DNA of 64,000 nucleotides from Planotetraspora mira. Its GTDB lineage: Bacteria > Actinomycetota > Actinomycetes > Streptosporangiales > Streptosporangiaceae. A model generated the notes under the pieces. That model saw only the letters and a list, made by a program, of their open reading frames with translations. It was not told the origin of the DNA and made no database searches. Where the stretch lies: NCBI RefSeq assembly GCF_016863275.1, contig NZ_BOOO01000038.1, forward strand, positions 124,001 through 188,000. The letters are read 5' to 3'. This document shows, piece by piece, positions 27,392-36,255 of this stretch. Positions within the stretch are counted from its first letter, which is position 1, and every line of letters begins with the position of its first letter. The position numbers were made by a program, and so were the translations under genes.

Positions 27392-27638
27392 GTGATCATG
27401 CACAGATTCGGCGAAACATCCAGCAGCCTGCACATCTTCCAGTCGTGATCATGCACAGGTTCGGTGCGATCCCCACCGACCTGCGCCTTTCCGCTACGCG
27501 ATCATGCACACGCAGCTGTCGTGCATGATCACGGAAGGCGTTTCCCCAGCTCGTACGGCAAGCAGCCGAATCCGCGCATGATCACGAAATGAGTTCGCGC
27601 AGTTCACGGCGCATACGCACGAACCTGTGCATGATCAC
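27392..27638. repeat. Phased palindromic repeat array B (3+3 units, 53-bp period)
   Basis: Forward cores start at 27392, 27445 and 27498 (the last GCGATCATGCAC); inverted cores end at 27532, 27585 (one mismatch) and 27638. All spacings are exactly 53 bp and all pairs are symmetric about base 27515. Forward units have CCTGC at positions 36-40; inverted units have AGCTGG or AACTGC at 35-40. The centre 27498-27532 is a hairpin with a 12-bp stem (one mismatch) and an 11-nt loop. The array begins 21 bp past the stop of the DNA glycosylase gene and ends 70 bp before fbiC. Confidence 0.95.
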
Positions 27639-27659
27639 GCCGAAGCCACGGCGCGGGGG

Positions 27660-28622
27660 TCAGAAGGAGCGGTAGTCGCGGGGGGCCATTCGGGGGCCGC
27701 GGGCCGGGGGGCGCAGGCCGCTGAGCTCGATCAGTTTGACGACCCGATGGCGGTGGCCCCGGAAGGGCTCGAGAAGCTCGAGCATGCCCGCGTCGTCGGT
27801 CTTCTCTCCGGTGAACGCCCAGCCGACCATGCCCGGCAGGTGGAAGTCCCCCACACTCGGCGCGTCGGGGTCGCCGTGGCTCCGCTGGCGCACCTCCGCC
27901 GACGTCCACACCCCGATGCCGGGAAGGGCCCGCAGCAGCCGGTCCGCCTCGGCGGAATCGGGGCCGTCGAGAGCCGTCGACTCCAGCTTCTCCGCATGAT
28001 GGGCGGCGTTGATGATCGTCCTGGCCCGCACGGCCTCGGCCCCCGCCCGATGCCAGTCCCAGGACGGGATCGCGCGCCACACCTGAGGCGGCGGCATCAC
28101 CGCCATCCCCTCCGGCGCGGGCCCGGGGGCGGGTTCGCCGTACTTGCGCATGAGCCAGCGCCACGCCCGCCAGGCCTCCCTGCCGACGACCTTCTGTTCC
28201 AGCACGGCCGGCACGAGCGCCTCGAACACGCGGAGCGTCCGCCCGATCCGCAGCCCGGGATGCCGGGCGGCCAGCCTGGCGACCAGCGTGGCGGCGGGGG
28301 CCTGCCGTGCGGCGGCCAGTGACCCGGCGAATCCCGAGACGTCGTCGTCCACGCCCAGGGCCTGCGGAAGCGTCTCCAGCAACCACTCCGCCCCGGGCCC
28401 CCAGGCCTGTCCGTGCACCTCACCGCGACGGTCCGCGACTCGCAACGTGCCGGGCCCCTCGGGTGTGCGGGACGTCCGCCAGATCGCTCCGTCAGGCGTA
28501 CGGCGCCACGCGGGATCGCCTCCCCCGCGCCGATGCGGCGACAGCGTGAGCCCGACGTCGATCGACGTGGACGGGGTCCACCTTCGCTCCCTGAGCACCG
28601 GCACGGCGCCGGCTGACGGCAT
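27660..28622 (-). CDS. HhH-GPD DNA-3-methyladenine glycosylase, AlkA-like
   Basis: 320 residues from the ATG at 28622, preceded by GGGAGG; the upstream frame overlaps the nucleotidyltransferase gene. It would excise alkylated bases in base excision repair. The C-terminal half holds the helix-hairpin-helix LLRALPGIGVWTSAEV followed by DAPSVGDFHLP, whose Asp is the catalytic residue of the family. Before it, VLEQKVVGREAWRAW corresponds to the AlkA helix after the first domain. The N-terminal 110 residues look like an AlkA-N beta domain. No Cys-type iron-sulfur motif. It lies upstream of repeat array B and fbiC; the linkage has no obvious functional meaning. Confidence 0.85.
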   Translation of the reverse strand: MPSAGAVPVLRERRWTPSTSIDVGLTLSPHRRGGGDPAWRRTPDGAIWRTSRTPEGPGTLRVADRRGEVHGQAWGPGAEWLLETLPQALGVDDDVSGFAGSLAAARQAPAATLVARLAARHPGLRIGRTLRVFEALVPAVLEQKVVGREAWRAWRWLMRKYGEPAPGPAPEGMAVMPPPQVWRAIPSWDWHRAGAEAVRARTIINAAHHAEKLESTALDGPDSAEADRLLRALPGIGVWTSAEVRQRSHGDPDAPSVGDFHLPGMVGWAFTGEKTDDAGMLELLEPFRGHRHRVVKLIELSGLRPPARGPRMAPRDYRSF

Positions 28623-28702
28623 CGGCCTCGCCTCCCTCGTCCCAGCATGCCGCCGGGCGGCAGCGTGGGGAACCCCGTCGGTCCCGTCGCCGATCGGCAT
28701 GC

Positions 28703-29806
28703 TCAGACGTCGCTCGAGAACCGCACCGAGCACTCGGGCAGGGACACACCCGGCCAGATGCGCAGGCCCGACGTGAGCTCGTTGCCCTCGCCGATCCGCG
28801 CGCCGTCACCGACGACCACTCCGCGCAGCACGGCCCCGGGCGCGACATGGGCCCCCGCGCCGACCACGGAGTCGACGACGACGGCCCCGCAGCCCACGAC
28901 GCAGTCGTCGGCCAGGACGCTGCCGCGGACGCTGGCTCCGGCCTCGACCGTCGCGCGGGCGCCGACGACCGTGCCGCCCGTCACCTTCGCCTCGGGCGAC
29001 ACCACGGCCCCGTCCAGCAGGAGGGACTCGCCGGCGGCACCGGGCAGGGCCGGAGACTCGAGCCTGCCCTGGACGAGGTCGGTGGAGCCCTGCACGAAGG
29101 CCGCCGGCGTGCCGACGTCGAGCCAGTAGGACGCGTCGGCGTAACCGAGCACCATCTGGCCCGCCTCGATGAGGCCGGGGAAGGTCTCCCGCTCCACCGA
29201 CACGACCTCGCCCTGGGGAATCAGGTCGATGACCGATCGCTGGAACACGTAGCAACCCGCGTTGATCCGGTTGGTCACCGGATTGGGCGTCTTCTCCAGG
29301 AACGCGGTCACCACGCCGTCCGGGGTGGTCGGCACGCAGCCGAACCGTGAGGGGTCCTCGACCTCCGTCAGGTGCAGCGTCACCGCCGCCCCCCGGGAGC
29401 GGTGGAAGTCCACCTGGGCCGAGATGTCGTGGCCCGAGAGGATGTCGCCGTTGAGAATCAGCACGGGGGCGTCCTGCGGGCAGGTGAGCGCCTCGGCGGC
29501 GTTGCGGATCGCACCGCCGGTGCCCAGTGGCGTCTCCTCCGTCATGTACACGATCTCGAGCCCGAACGCCTCCCCGTCGCCGAACGCGTCGGCGAACATC
29601 GAGGCGCGGTAGGAGGTGGCGAACACGATCCGGCGAACCCCGTGCGCCTGCGCCTTGGCGAGCATGTGCGCGAGGAAGGGGACACCGGCCGTGGGAAGCA
29701 ACGGCTTGGGCGTGCGCAACGTCAATGGCCGCAGGCGGGTCCCCTGACCCCCCACGAGCAGGATCGCCTCGAGGGGCTCCGGCGACCGCAAAGAACTCTC
29801 GCTCAC
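28703..29806 (-). CDS. Mannose-1-phosphate guanylyltransferase-like NDP-sugar synthase
   Basis: 367 residues, GTG start. The nucleotidyltransferase domain (about 1-235) has the signature LVGGQGTRLRPLTLRTPKPL, then PLGTGGAIRNA, LILNGDILSG and YWLDVGTPAAF. The C-terminal third is a left-handed beta-helix built from hexapeptides (GAVVSPEAKVTGGTVVGARA and on). It makes an NDP-sugar, most likely GDP-mannose from the product of manB. Position matches Rv3264c. It is followed by the DNA glycosylase and preceded by a glycosyltransferase 15 bp upstream, so it likely shares their transcript. Confidence 0.9.
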   Translation of the reverse strand: MSESSLRSPEPLEAILLVGGQGTRLRPLTLRTPKPLLPTAGVPFLAHMLAKAQAHGVRRIVFATSYRASMFADAFGDGEAFGLEIVYMTEETPLGTGGAIRNAAEALTCPQDAPVLILNGDILSGHDISAQVDFHRSRGAAVTLHLTEVEDPSRFGCVPTTPDGVVTAFLEKTPNPVTNRINAGCYVFQRSVIDLIPQGEVVSVERETFPGLIEAGQMVLGYADASYWLDVGTPAAFVQGSTDLVQGRLESPALPGAAGESLLLDGAVVSPEAKVTGGTVVGARATVEAGASVRGSVLADDCVVGCGAVVVDSVVGAGAHVAPGAVLRGVVVGDGARIGEGNELTSGLRIWPGVSLPECSVRFSSDV

Positions 29807-29821
29807 AGCCGCGAGGTTAGC

Positions 29822-30949
29822 CTAGGTCTCGATCGCCCGCTGGTATGACACGAGATGGGCATCCGCGGACAGCCGCCAGGTGAATTCTTGGGAACGGGCG
29901 ACGCCCGCCGACGCCAGCGCCTCCCTGCGTTCCGGCGATTCCAGGAGCGCCCGCAACGCGTCGCCGATGTCGTCCGCCTCGGGTTCGGTGTAGGCCACGG
30001 CGTCGCCTCCGACCTCCGGCAGCGAGGTCCTGTGCGTCGTCAGCACCGGCGCCCCGCAGGCCATCGCCTCCAGCACCGGCAGCCCGAATCCCTCGCCCCT
30101 GGACGGGAACGCGACCACGAGCGCGCCACCGAGGAAGCCCGGCAGGTCGGCGAAGGGCAGGTAGCCCGGCCGGACGACCCGGATCTTGGGCGGCAGTTCC
30201 GCGACCACGGCGTCCACCTCGTCGTCCCAGTTCGGGCCACCCGCCAGCACCAGCGCGGGCGGCTCGTCCAGATGCCGTACGGCCCGGGCGAAGCCCCTGA
30301 TCAGGTTCGGGACGTTCTTGCGGGGTTCGATCGCGCCGAGATAGGCGACGTACGGATGACCGTGGATGCCGAACCGGTCGGCCACCCGCTTGGTCTCGAG
30401 TTCGGTGGGCCGGTGGAACAGCGCCGGGTCCACGCCGTGGTAGGCGACGTCGATCCTCGTGGGGTCGGCCGCGAGCACCCTGACCAGCTCGTCTCTCGTG
30501 GCCTTGGAGGGCACGATCATCCGGGTCGCGTGGCGGACCGCCGTACGGGTCGCGGAGCGGAAGAAGGAGGCGTTGACGGTGCCGTGCTGCTCGGCGTCGG
30601 TGAAACAGGTGGCGTCGTGGACGGTCGCCACGGTCGGCAGGCCGGACCGGAGCGGTATCGAGTAGAAGGGGGCGTGGATCACGTCGGCGCCCAACTGGCG
30701 GGCCAGGACGGGCACGCTGGTCTGCTCCCAGACGAGACGGGCGCCGCGGTTGGTGATGGCGGGCGGCCCCGGAAGGATCCGGGCGGAGGGGGCGAGCTTG
30801 CCGTACCGCTCGGCGTCGGACCGCTGGCAGATGACCGCGAGATCGGCGCCCGCCTGGTGAAGGGCGGCGACCAGTCCGTCGACGTACCGGATCAGAGCGC
30901 CACGATCGGTGGGAACGGCCGCCGCGTCGACGACCACACGGGGTTTCAA
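29822..30949 (-). CDS. Family 4 glycosyltransferase
   Basis: 375 residues from a TTG with GGGAG 8 bp upstream. GT-B fold: the N-terminal domain begins RVVVDAAAVPTDRGALIRYV; VIHAPFYSIPLRS and the basic IVPSKATRDELVRVL follow. The C-terminal nucleotide-sugar domain has YVAYLGAIEPRKNVPNLIRG, FPSRGEGFGLPVLEAMACG with the EX7E-type glutamates, and APVLTTHRTSLPEVGGDA. These features fit GT4 mannosyl- or rhamnosyltransferases acting on the cytoplasmic face. It likely uses the GDP-sugar made by the neighbouring enzyme. Stops 15 bp before the nucleotidyltransferase start. Confidence 0.9.
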   Translation of the reverse strand: MKPRVVVDAAAVPTDRGALIRYVDGLVAALHQAGADLAVICQRSDAERYGKLAPSARILPGPPAITNRGARLVWEQTSVPVLARQLGADVIHAPFYSIPLRSGLPTVATVHDATCFTDAEQHGTVNASFFRSATRTAVRHATRMIVPSKATRDELVRVLAADPTRIDVAYHGVDPALFHRPTELETKRVADRFGIHGHPYVAYLGAIEPRKNVPNLIRGFARAVRHLDEPPALVLAGGPNWDDEVDAVVAELPPKIRVVRPGYLPFADLPGFLGGALVVAFPSRGEGFGLPVLEAMACGAPVLTTHRTSLPEVGGDAVAYTEPEADDIGDALRALLESPERREALASAGVARSQEFTWRLSADAHLVSYQRAIET

Positions 30950-31209
30950 GAAGATCGCTCCCCTCAGCGAGGCTCACGACCAGGGGTCTCCTGATCGACT
31001 TGCCTCTCAGCCGGGTGTCATCCCGGAGAGATGGGCCTGAGGGCGGAACTCCCGTCAGCCAACGGGCGCCTCCTTCCCCCGGGCCACCCTTCAGCGTTCA
31101 CTCTATGGCTGGCTTCCCCGCAACCGTGAGGGATATCACACGCCTATCCGTGTCACTCTGGCGGAATCATCGGTGAATTCGCACCTAACACACGAATTGC
31201 CAGTGATGA

Positions 31210-32148
31210 TCAGTGCTTTTCGGCAGGTTGACCCGTTTGGGGGACCGAACCTCGCGCCGCCGCACCGGCCATCGCCGCACACACCAGGTCGCCCACCGAG
31301 ACGATGAGCCGGGAGCACAGGGCCGCCGCGATGGCGGAGCCGCGGTCGAGCACCGGAGCGAGCGCGGCCACCATCGCCACCTCACGGACTCCCGCTCCTG
31401 CGGGGAAGACGACCGCCAGGGTCCCCAGACACCACGCCAGCGCGAAGGCGCCGAAGCTGAGGATCACCGCGTCGGTCCCGGTGGCGCCGAGACCGTGGAC
31501 GATCAGCGCGAGGTGGACGCCGTACAACGCCCAACCGGAGAGCGCCCACCCGACGGCGGCGAGGATGCCGCGGCGGGTCAGCGGCCGTTCGAGGGGCGGC
31601 CTGCGCAGCCGCCTCAGCCCGAAGCCGATCACCGTGTTCACGATCGCCGGATGGAGCGCCACGACGAGCACGGGGACCAGGAGCAGCAGCCAGGCGTAGC
31701 GCGCGACCGAATCACCGCCGATCACGGGGAGGGTGACCACCCCCACGAGCAGGCCGCTCGCCAGATAGATGGGATAGGTCAGGAAGAACGCCGCGGCGCT
31801 GCGGGATCGCGGGATGCCGTGATCGCGGCCCATCTCCATCTGGGCGAGCATGACGTGGACCGCCGAGCCGGGGATGTACTTGCCGAGCTGGCCGATGAAG
31901 AAGATCTTGGCCGCGCTGGTGAGCGACAGGGGTGAGCCGAATTCGGCGAGCAGGGAGCGCCACATCATCATCCCCGCGCCCAGCGCCCCGAGCACGGCGA
32001 CGAACGCCCCTGCCAGTTCGGGCCATGACAGCCGGGCGAAGCCGTCGGAGACCGCCCCCCACTGCCCCGCGAGGCTCCAGGCGCCGAAACCGAGGGCGAC
32101 GAGCAGGAACAGCCCCCGTACGGCCTTGCGGCGGCTCATCCCGCTCAT
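31210..32148 (-). CDS. UPF0104 / lysylphosphatidylglycerol synthase-type membrane protein (paralogue 1)
   Basis: 312 residues from the ATG at 32148, which overlaps the methyltransferase stop by 4 bp. Eight or so hydrophobic helices, with the family motifs KIFFIGQLGKYIPGSAVHVM, YPIYLASGLLVGVV and AWCLGTLAVVFPAGAGVREVAM. These proteins resemble the flippase half of MprF and archaeal AglD-type proteins; they lack the lysyl-transferase half. In glycan loci they are thought to handle lipid-linked sugars or polyprenyl phosphates. A second paralogue lies at 33.1 kb. The gene is the last of a two-gene unit; the 260 bp between it and the GT4 start hold nothing recognisable. Confidence 0.85.
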   Translation of the reverse strand: MSGMSRRKAVRGLFLLVALGFGAWSLAGQWGAVSDGFARLSWPELAGAFVAVLGALGAGMMMWRSLLAEFGSPLSLTSAAKIFFIGQLGKYIPGSAVHVMLAQMEMGRDHGIPRSRSAAAFFLTYPIYLASGLLVGVVTLPVIGGDSVARYAWLLLLVPVLVVALHPAIVNTVIGFGLRRLRRPPLERPLTRRGILAAVGWALSGWALYGVHLALIVHGLGATGTDAVILSFGAFALAWCLGTLAVVFPAGAGVREVAMVAALAPVLDRGSAIAAALCSRLIVSVGDLVCAAMAGAAARGSVPQTGQPAEKH

Positions 32149-33035
32149 GGGGTGCGGACCTGCTCGGGGGGCTGCGGGAGCGCGGCGCCGAGCGGCCGGC
32201 CCTGCGTCTTCGTCGCCACCCACAGGTAGGTGGGGACCACCGGCCGCACCGCGGTCAGCGCGGGCCGCGGCGCCCGCTCGAGCACTCCCTTGGCCGCGCG
32301 GCCCACGGCCCCGGGGAAGAGCTCTCCACCGGCGAACCGGTCCGGTGAGGCGAGCACCGGGAAGGTGTAGTCCCAGACGTGGAAGCCGGAGAGCATCCGG
32401 CGCAGACCGCCCCGCGTGCGGAAACGCTCGTAGTAGTGGTCGGCGCGCCCGAACGCCCGCACGTAGCGGTCGGCGGCGGCGGCCGGCAGGTAGGACAGGA
32501 AGGGCAGCTTGTAGTGCGGCTCCATGACGCCGAGCCGGTTGCCGAGCCCGAGATAGAGCACGCCGTCGTCCGACAGCACACGGCGCATGTCCGCGATCAC
32601 CGAGTCGGGGTCCACCACGTGCTCGTAGATGTGGTTGAACACGAGCACGTCGACCGATCCGTCGGGGAACGGCAGGGCCCCGCCGTCCGCGCAGACGAAC
32701 TCGACCCGCTCGCCGAACCTCTCCGAGGCCTTCCTGAGGCCGGGGACGTCGATGTCGACGCCGAAGGTCCGGCTCGCTCCCGCGCCCGCGAGCTCGTCGG
32801 CGATGAACCCGGCCGAGCAGCCGATGTCGGCCACGGTCAGCCCCGACAACACGCTGCCGGGCTCGGCCGCGTCCCTGCCCAGGTAGTGCGCGAGCACGGC
32901 GAGGATCTTCGCGGCCTTGCGGCGCCGCTTCTCCTCGTCGAGCATCGCGCCCTGGAACTCGGAGTACTCCAGCTGGGCGGCGCGTTCTCTGCTCACCGGT
33001 CGATCACCGCTACCTCCGTCCGTCAAGGTGCCCAA
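32145..33035 (-). CDS. Class I SAM-dependent methyltransferase
   Basis: 296 residues, GTG-type start upstream of QLEYSEFQG. Rossmann methyltransferase core: motif I VADIGCSAGFIADEL, acidic end of strand two FGVDIDVPGL, motif II FVCADGGALPFPDGSVDVLV, then YEHVVDPDSVIADMRRVL. After the core, a C-terminal region with YFERF-like aromatic segments and a hydrophobic stretch suggests a sugar or lipid-linked substrate. Its stop overlaps the start of the UPF0104 protein, so the two probably act on the same glycan. Divergent from the second UPF0104 gene by 85 bp. Confidence 0.87.
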   Translation of the reverse strand: MGTLTDGGSGDRPVSRERAAQLEYSEFQGAMLDEEKRRRKAAKILAVLAHYLGRDAAEPGSVLSGLTVADIGCSAGFIADELAGAGASRTFGVDIDVPGLRKASERFGERVEFVCADGGALPFPDGSVDVLVFNHIYEHVVDPDSVIADMRRVLSDDGVLYLGLGNRLGVMEPHYKLPFLSYLPAAAADRYVRAFGRADHYYERFRTRGGLRRMLSGFHVWDYTFPVLASPDRFAGGELFPGAVGRAAKGVLERAPRPALTAVRPVVPTYLWVATKTQGRPLGAALPQPPEQVRTP

Positions 33036-33120
33036 CAGTACCGCCGACAGGCCGCGGCGCCGGTCCCCGTGACCGAGCTGGGCCTACCAGCGGGTAGCTT
33101 CCACGCCCTACCATCGGCGG

Positions 33121-34119
33121 ATGCCGAGCCACCCCCCGGGCCCCGTGTCTTCAGCGGAGACCAGCCGTCCGCCCGCCACCCGGCTGGAACGTCTGCGGTC
33201 GAGCCGCGTGCCCAGAGTCCTGCTGGTCCTGGTCGCGCTGGGCTTCCTCGCGCACGGTCTCGCCGGGAACTGGTCGGGCACCACCGCTGCGGTCTCGCGC
33301 CTGTCCTGGTGGTCGCTGGCGGTGTGCTTCGTCTCCGTCCTCGTGGGCCTGGGATTCATGCTCCTCGCCTGGCGCGAGATCCTGAAGGGCCTCGGCTCCC
33401 CGCTGCCCCTCGGGGTGGCGTCCCGGGTGATGTTCGTCGGCCAACTCGGCAAGTACGTCCCCGGCGGGGTCTGGGCGTTCGCGGCGATGATCGAGCTGGC
33501 CCGCGACCACGGCGCCCCTCCCCGGCGCACGTTCAGCGCGACGGCCCTCGGCCTGGTGACCTCACTCGGCTGTGCGCTCGCCCTCGCCGCGGCCACGCTC
33601 TCGGGCCAGATCCTCAGAGAGGGCTGGTATCTGCTGGCCCTGATCCCTCTCATCGTGGTCGGGCTCCACCCCCGGGTGATGACCTGGGGGCTGAACCTGG
33701 CTCTGCGCGTCGCCAGGAAGGAGCCGCTCGACCAGACCCTGAGCGGGGCGGTCATGGCGAGGGCCGCCGGCTGGACCGTGATCGGCTGGCTCGTCTACGG
33801 CGTCCACCTGTGGGTCCTGGTCGGCGGCATGCGGCCAGGCGGCCTGTCCCTGTACGCGGTCGCCGCCGGGGCGTACGCGCTCGCCTGGACGACGGGCATC
33901 TTGACCGTCGTCGTGCCCGCGGGCATCGGCGTGCGCGAGGGCGCGATGGTCATAGCCCTGGCGCCGGTCCTCGACGCGCCCAGGGCCCTGGTCGTGGCCG
34001 TGGTGTCACGGGTGGCGTTCACGCTCGCCGACGTCACCTGGGCCGCCCTGGGGGTGATCGCGCACAGGCTCACGCGCGCCCCCTCCGACGTCCCCGCCGG
34101 CCAGGCGCCCGTCAGCTGA
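33121..34119 (+). CDS. UPF0104 / lysylphosphatidylglycerol synthase-type membrane protein (paralogue 2)
   Basis: 332 residues with about eight hydrophobic helices. Family motifs correspond one to one with paralogue 1: VMFVGQLGKYVPGGVWAFAAM, GWTVIGWLVYGVHLWVLV, AWTTGILTVVVPAGIGVREGAM. A soluble basic N-terminus of about 25 residues precedes the first helix. Probably a polyprenyl-phosphate-sugar or lipid handling protein in the cytoplasmic membrane. It faces the methyltransferase/paralogue 1 unit divergently and converges on a glycosyltransferase (15 bp between stops). Confidence 0.85.
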   Translation: MPSHPPGPVSSAETSRPPATRLERLRSSRVPRVLLVLVALGFLAHGLAGNWSGTTAAVSRLSWWSLAVCFVSVLVGLGFMLLAWREILKGLGSPLPLGVASRVMFVGQLGKYVPGGVWAFAAMIELARDHGAPPRRTFSATALGLVTSLGCALALAAATLSGQILREGWYLLALIPLIVVGLHPRVMTWGLNLALRVARKEPLDQTLSGAVMARAAGWTVIGWLVYGVHLWVLVGGMRPGGLSLYAVAAGAYALAWTTGILTVVVPAGIGVREGAMVIALAPVLDAPRALVVAVVSRVAFTLADVTWAALGVIAHRLTRAPSDVPAGQAPVS

Positions 34120-34133
34120 CCATCAAATGACCG

Positions 34134-35213
34134 TCAGACGATCGCGGCGAGGAGCGTGCCGAGGTACACGGCCCAGAACGGGTCGGGATCGACCGTCTTG
34201 ACGCCGCTCCGCAACCGCGCGGGCATGCCCGGCTCGTAGAACCGCTTGAGCGCCTCCGCCAGCGCGCCCGCCGAGCCCGGCTCGACGAGCAGCCCGTCGA
34301 CGCCGTCGTCCACGTTGTCGGCCAGCGCCCCGACACGGGTGGCGATCACCGGAACCCCGTGCTCGTGACCCAGCCACACGTTCTGACTGGCCGTCGCGGA
34401 GCGATAGGGCAGCACGAGGGCGTCCGTCTCGGCGAACAGCCCCGGCACGTCCTGCGCCGCGACGTACCCCGGGCGCAGGTCGACGCGGTCGGCCAGCCCC
34501 AGTTCGGCGATCAGAGCCTTGGTCCCCTCCAGCCCTCCCCAGAACTCGCCCGCGACCGTCAGCCCGACTCCCGGAGTCTGCGCCAGGGCACGAAGCAGCA
34601 GGTCAAGCCCCTTGTACGGCCGGACGATGCCGAAGAACAGCAGCCTGCCGTACGGCTCGGGCCCTCCAGAGGCCCTGACGTCGCGGGAGGGCAGGTGCGG
34701 GGCGAGGCCGGCCACCCGCACGGGGGCGGAGGTCAGCCCGCGGGCCATGCCGGCCTGCTCCTCGGAGTGGACGAGGACCTCGTCCACCCTGCCGAGCAGG
34801 GCCTTCATCAGCGGCCGGTCGTACGGCTTGCGCTCGTGCGGCAGCACGTTGTGGCACAGCGCGACCACCCTGGCCCTGCGGCGCAGGCCGTACAGGATGC
34901 CGAGGTAGGCGGGCACCTGCACCGGGCTGAGCACGGCGAGGACGACGAGGTCGAAGCCCCGCAGCCGTCTCCCACAGCCGATCCACCCGTCGGGGCGGCG
35001 CCAGTCGAGCTCCCGCCGGGTGTCCGGATACGGCTCTCCCTCGGGCGCGTCGATCGTCTGCTGCCCGGGATAGAGGAAGCCCGGATACTGCGCCCTCCAC
35101 GACTCGATCACGACCTCGTGGCCCTCGGCGCGCAGCCGGCGCGCCAACTCGGTCGTGTGATGGGCGCCGCCGCCCTTGTAGGGATACGTCGGACCGACGA
35201 TCGCTATCTTCAT
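34134..35213 (-). CDS. Family 4 glycosyltransferase
   Basis: 359 residues from the ATG at 35213, where the Rossmann start KIAIVGPTYPYKGGGAHH begins; the longer frame upstream is a shadow of the next gene. The N-terminal domain shows HHTTELARRLRAEGHEV and LCHNVLPHERKPYDR; the C-terminal domain shows LLFFGIVRPYKGLDLLLRAL, the loop around DALVLPYRSATASQN and GVPVIATRVGALADNVDDG. This is a typical retaining GT-B enzyme. It is the last gene of a minus-strand run with the GT2 and the big membrane protein, all probably for one surface glycan. Confidence 0.9.
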   Translation of the reverse strand: MKIAIVGPTYPYKGGGAHHTTELARRLRAEGHEVVIESWRAQYPGFLYPGQQTIDAPEGEPYPDTRRELDWRRPDGWIGCGRRLRGFDLVVLAVLSPVQVPAYLGILYGLRRRARVVALCHNVLPHERKPYDRPLMKALLGRVDEVLVHSEEQAGMARGLTSAPVRVAGLAPHLPSRDVRASGGPEPYGRLLFFGIVRPYKGLDLLLRALAQTPGVGLTVAGEFWGGLEGTKALIAELGLADRVDLRPGYVAAQDVPGLFAETDALVLPYRSATASQNVWLGHEHGVPVIATRVGALADNVDDGVDGLLVEPGSAGALAEALKRFYEPGMPARLRSGVKTVDPDPFWAVYLGTLLAAIV

Positions 35214-35245
35214 CGGCCGGTCCCGCCCGCCGTCCCCGGCATCGC

Positions 35246-36145
35246 CTACTCGCCCCTGGACCGGACGATGAGGTCGGCCAGCAGCGCGAGCGACCCGATC
35301 AGCAGGCCGGACAGGAAGATCACAATGGTGTTGCTGGTCAGGTAGAAGCCGTAGCGCACCACGTCGTACACGCCCTTGACCAACCCGATGCCGACCAGCC
35401 AGAGCGCCGGGGGCATGAGCACCTTGAGCGGATTGAAGTACATGACCATCCGCAGGACCTGCAGGATGTAGCGGTAGGCGTCGGAGACGAAGCTGAACTT
35501 CGACTTCCCGGCCCGCTTGGCGTACTCGATCGGCACGTAGTGCACGTCGTGCTGATTCGACATGAACGCCAGCGTGATCGTCGTGACGCAGGAGAACCCG
35601 GGCGGCAGCAGTCGCAGGTACGGCTTGGCGACCGACTTGCGGAACGCCCGCAGACCCGAGTTGAGGTCGGGGATCCGCTGCCCGGCGAGCCGCTCGGCGA
35701 CCTTGCGGATGAACCACTTGGCCGGCACCCGCAGGAACTTGTGCGACCCCTCCTCCGTGGTCCTCGCGCCGACGACCTGATCCACGGTGTGGTCCTTCTC
35801 GAGGATCTGGACCAGCTCGGGGATCCGCTCGTTGGGGTAGCTCATGTCCGCGTCGGTCCACACGACGATCTCGCCGCGGGCCTCCTGGGTGCCGATCCTG
35901 CGGACCGTGCCCGACCCGCCATTGCGGTGGAACGCCTTGATCCGCATGTTCGGGTAGTTCGGCGCCGCCTCCTGGAGGCGGGCGAGGGTCTGGTCGCTCG
36001 AGCAGTCGTCCACGGCCACCAGCTCATAGGTGTAGCCGCTCGCGTCCATGGCCGCGCAGATGCGCTCGACCTCGTCGACCACGTGATCCTGCTCGTTGTA
36101 GCACGGCAGGACGATCGTCACGTAAGGGTTCTCCGCGGCAGTCAC
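35246..36145 (-). CDS. Family 2 glycosyltransferase, dolichyl-phosphate-mannose synthase/GtrB type
   Basis: 299 residues from the GTG at 36145; the frame further upstream shows no family similarity. GT-A domain: YVTIVLPCYNEQDHVVDEV, AVDDCSSDQT, then FHRNGGSGTVRRIG and VWTDADMSYPNE with the DAD motif. Two C-terminal helices (ALWLVGIGLVKGVYDVVRY, TIVIFLSGLLIGSLALLADL) anchor it. Such enzymes load a sugar onto polyprenyl phosphate on the cytoplasmic side for use by GT-C enzymes outside; the adjacent 739-residue membrane protein is a plausible user. Confidence 0.9.
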   Translation of the reverse strand: MTAAENPYVTIVLPCYNEQDHVVDEVERICAAMDASGYTYELVAVDDCSSDQTLARLQEAAPNYPNMRIKAFHRNGGSGTVRRIGTQEARGEIVVWTDADMSYPNERIPELVQILEKDHTVDQVVGARTTEEGSHKFLRVPAKWFIRKVAERLAGQRIPDLNSGLRAFRKSVAKPYLRLLPPGFSCVTTITLAFMSNQHDVHYVPIEYAKRAGKSKFSFVSDAYRYILQVLRMVMYFNPLKVLMPPALWLVGIGLVKGVYDVVRYGFYLTSNTIVIFLSGLLIGSLALLADLIVRSRGE

Positions 36146-36255
36146 AGCGCTTCCAAGGTCTCGGGCGTGGTCACGTCCGGTCAGGGTACTCTGCCCAGCC
36201 GAACGGCGACCCAACATCTCCGACTCGTCCGGCTCCGCCCCCGGGGCCGGCGACG

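Noticed and set aside
2161-27638. REP/BIME elements moved by a RAYT transposase
   Set aside because: The units are not individually palindromic hairpins with a GTAG head, the exact 53-bp phase is not a REP feature, and no RAYT gene is visible. A genome-wide search could reopen this.
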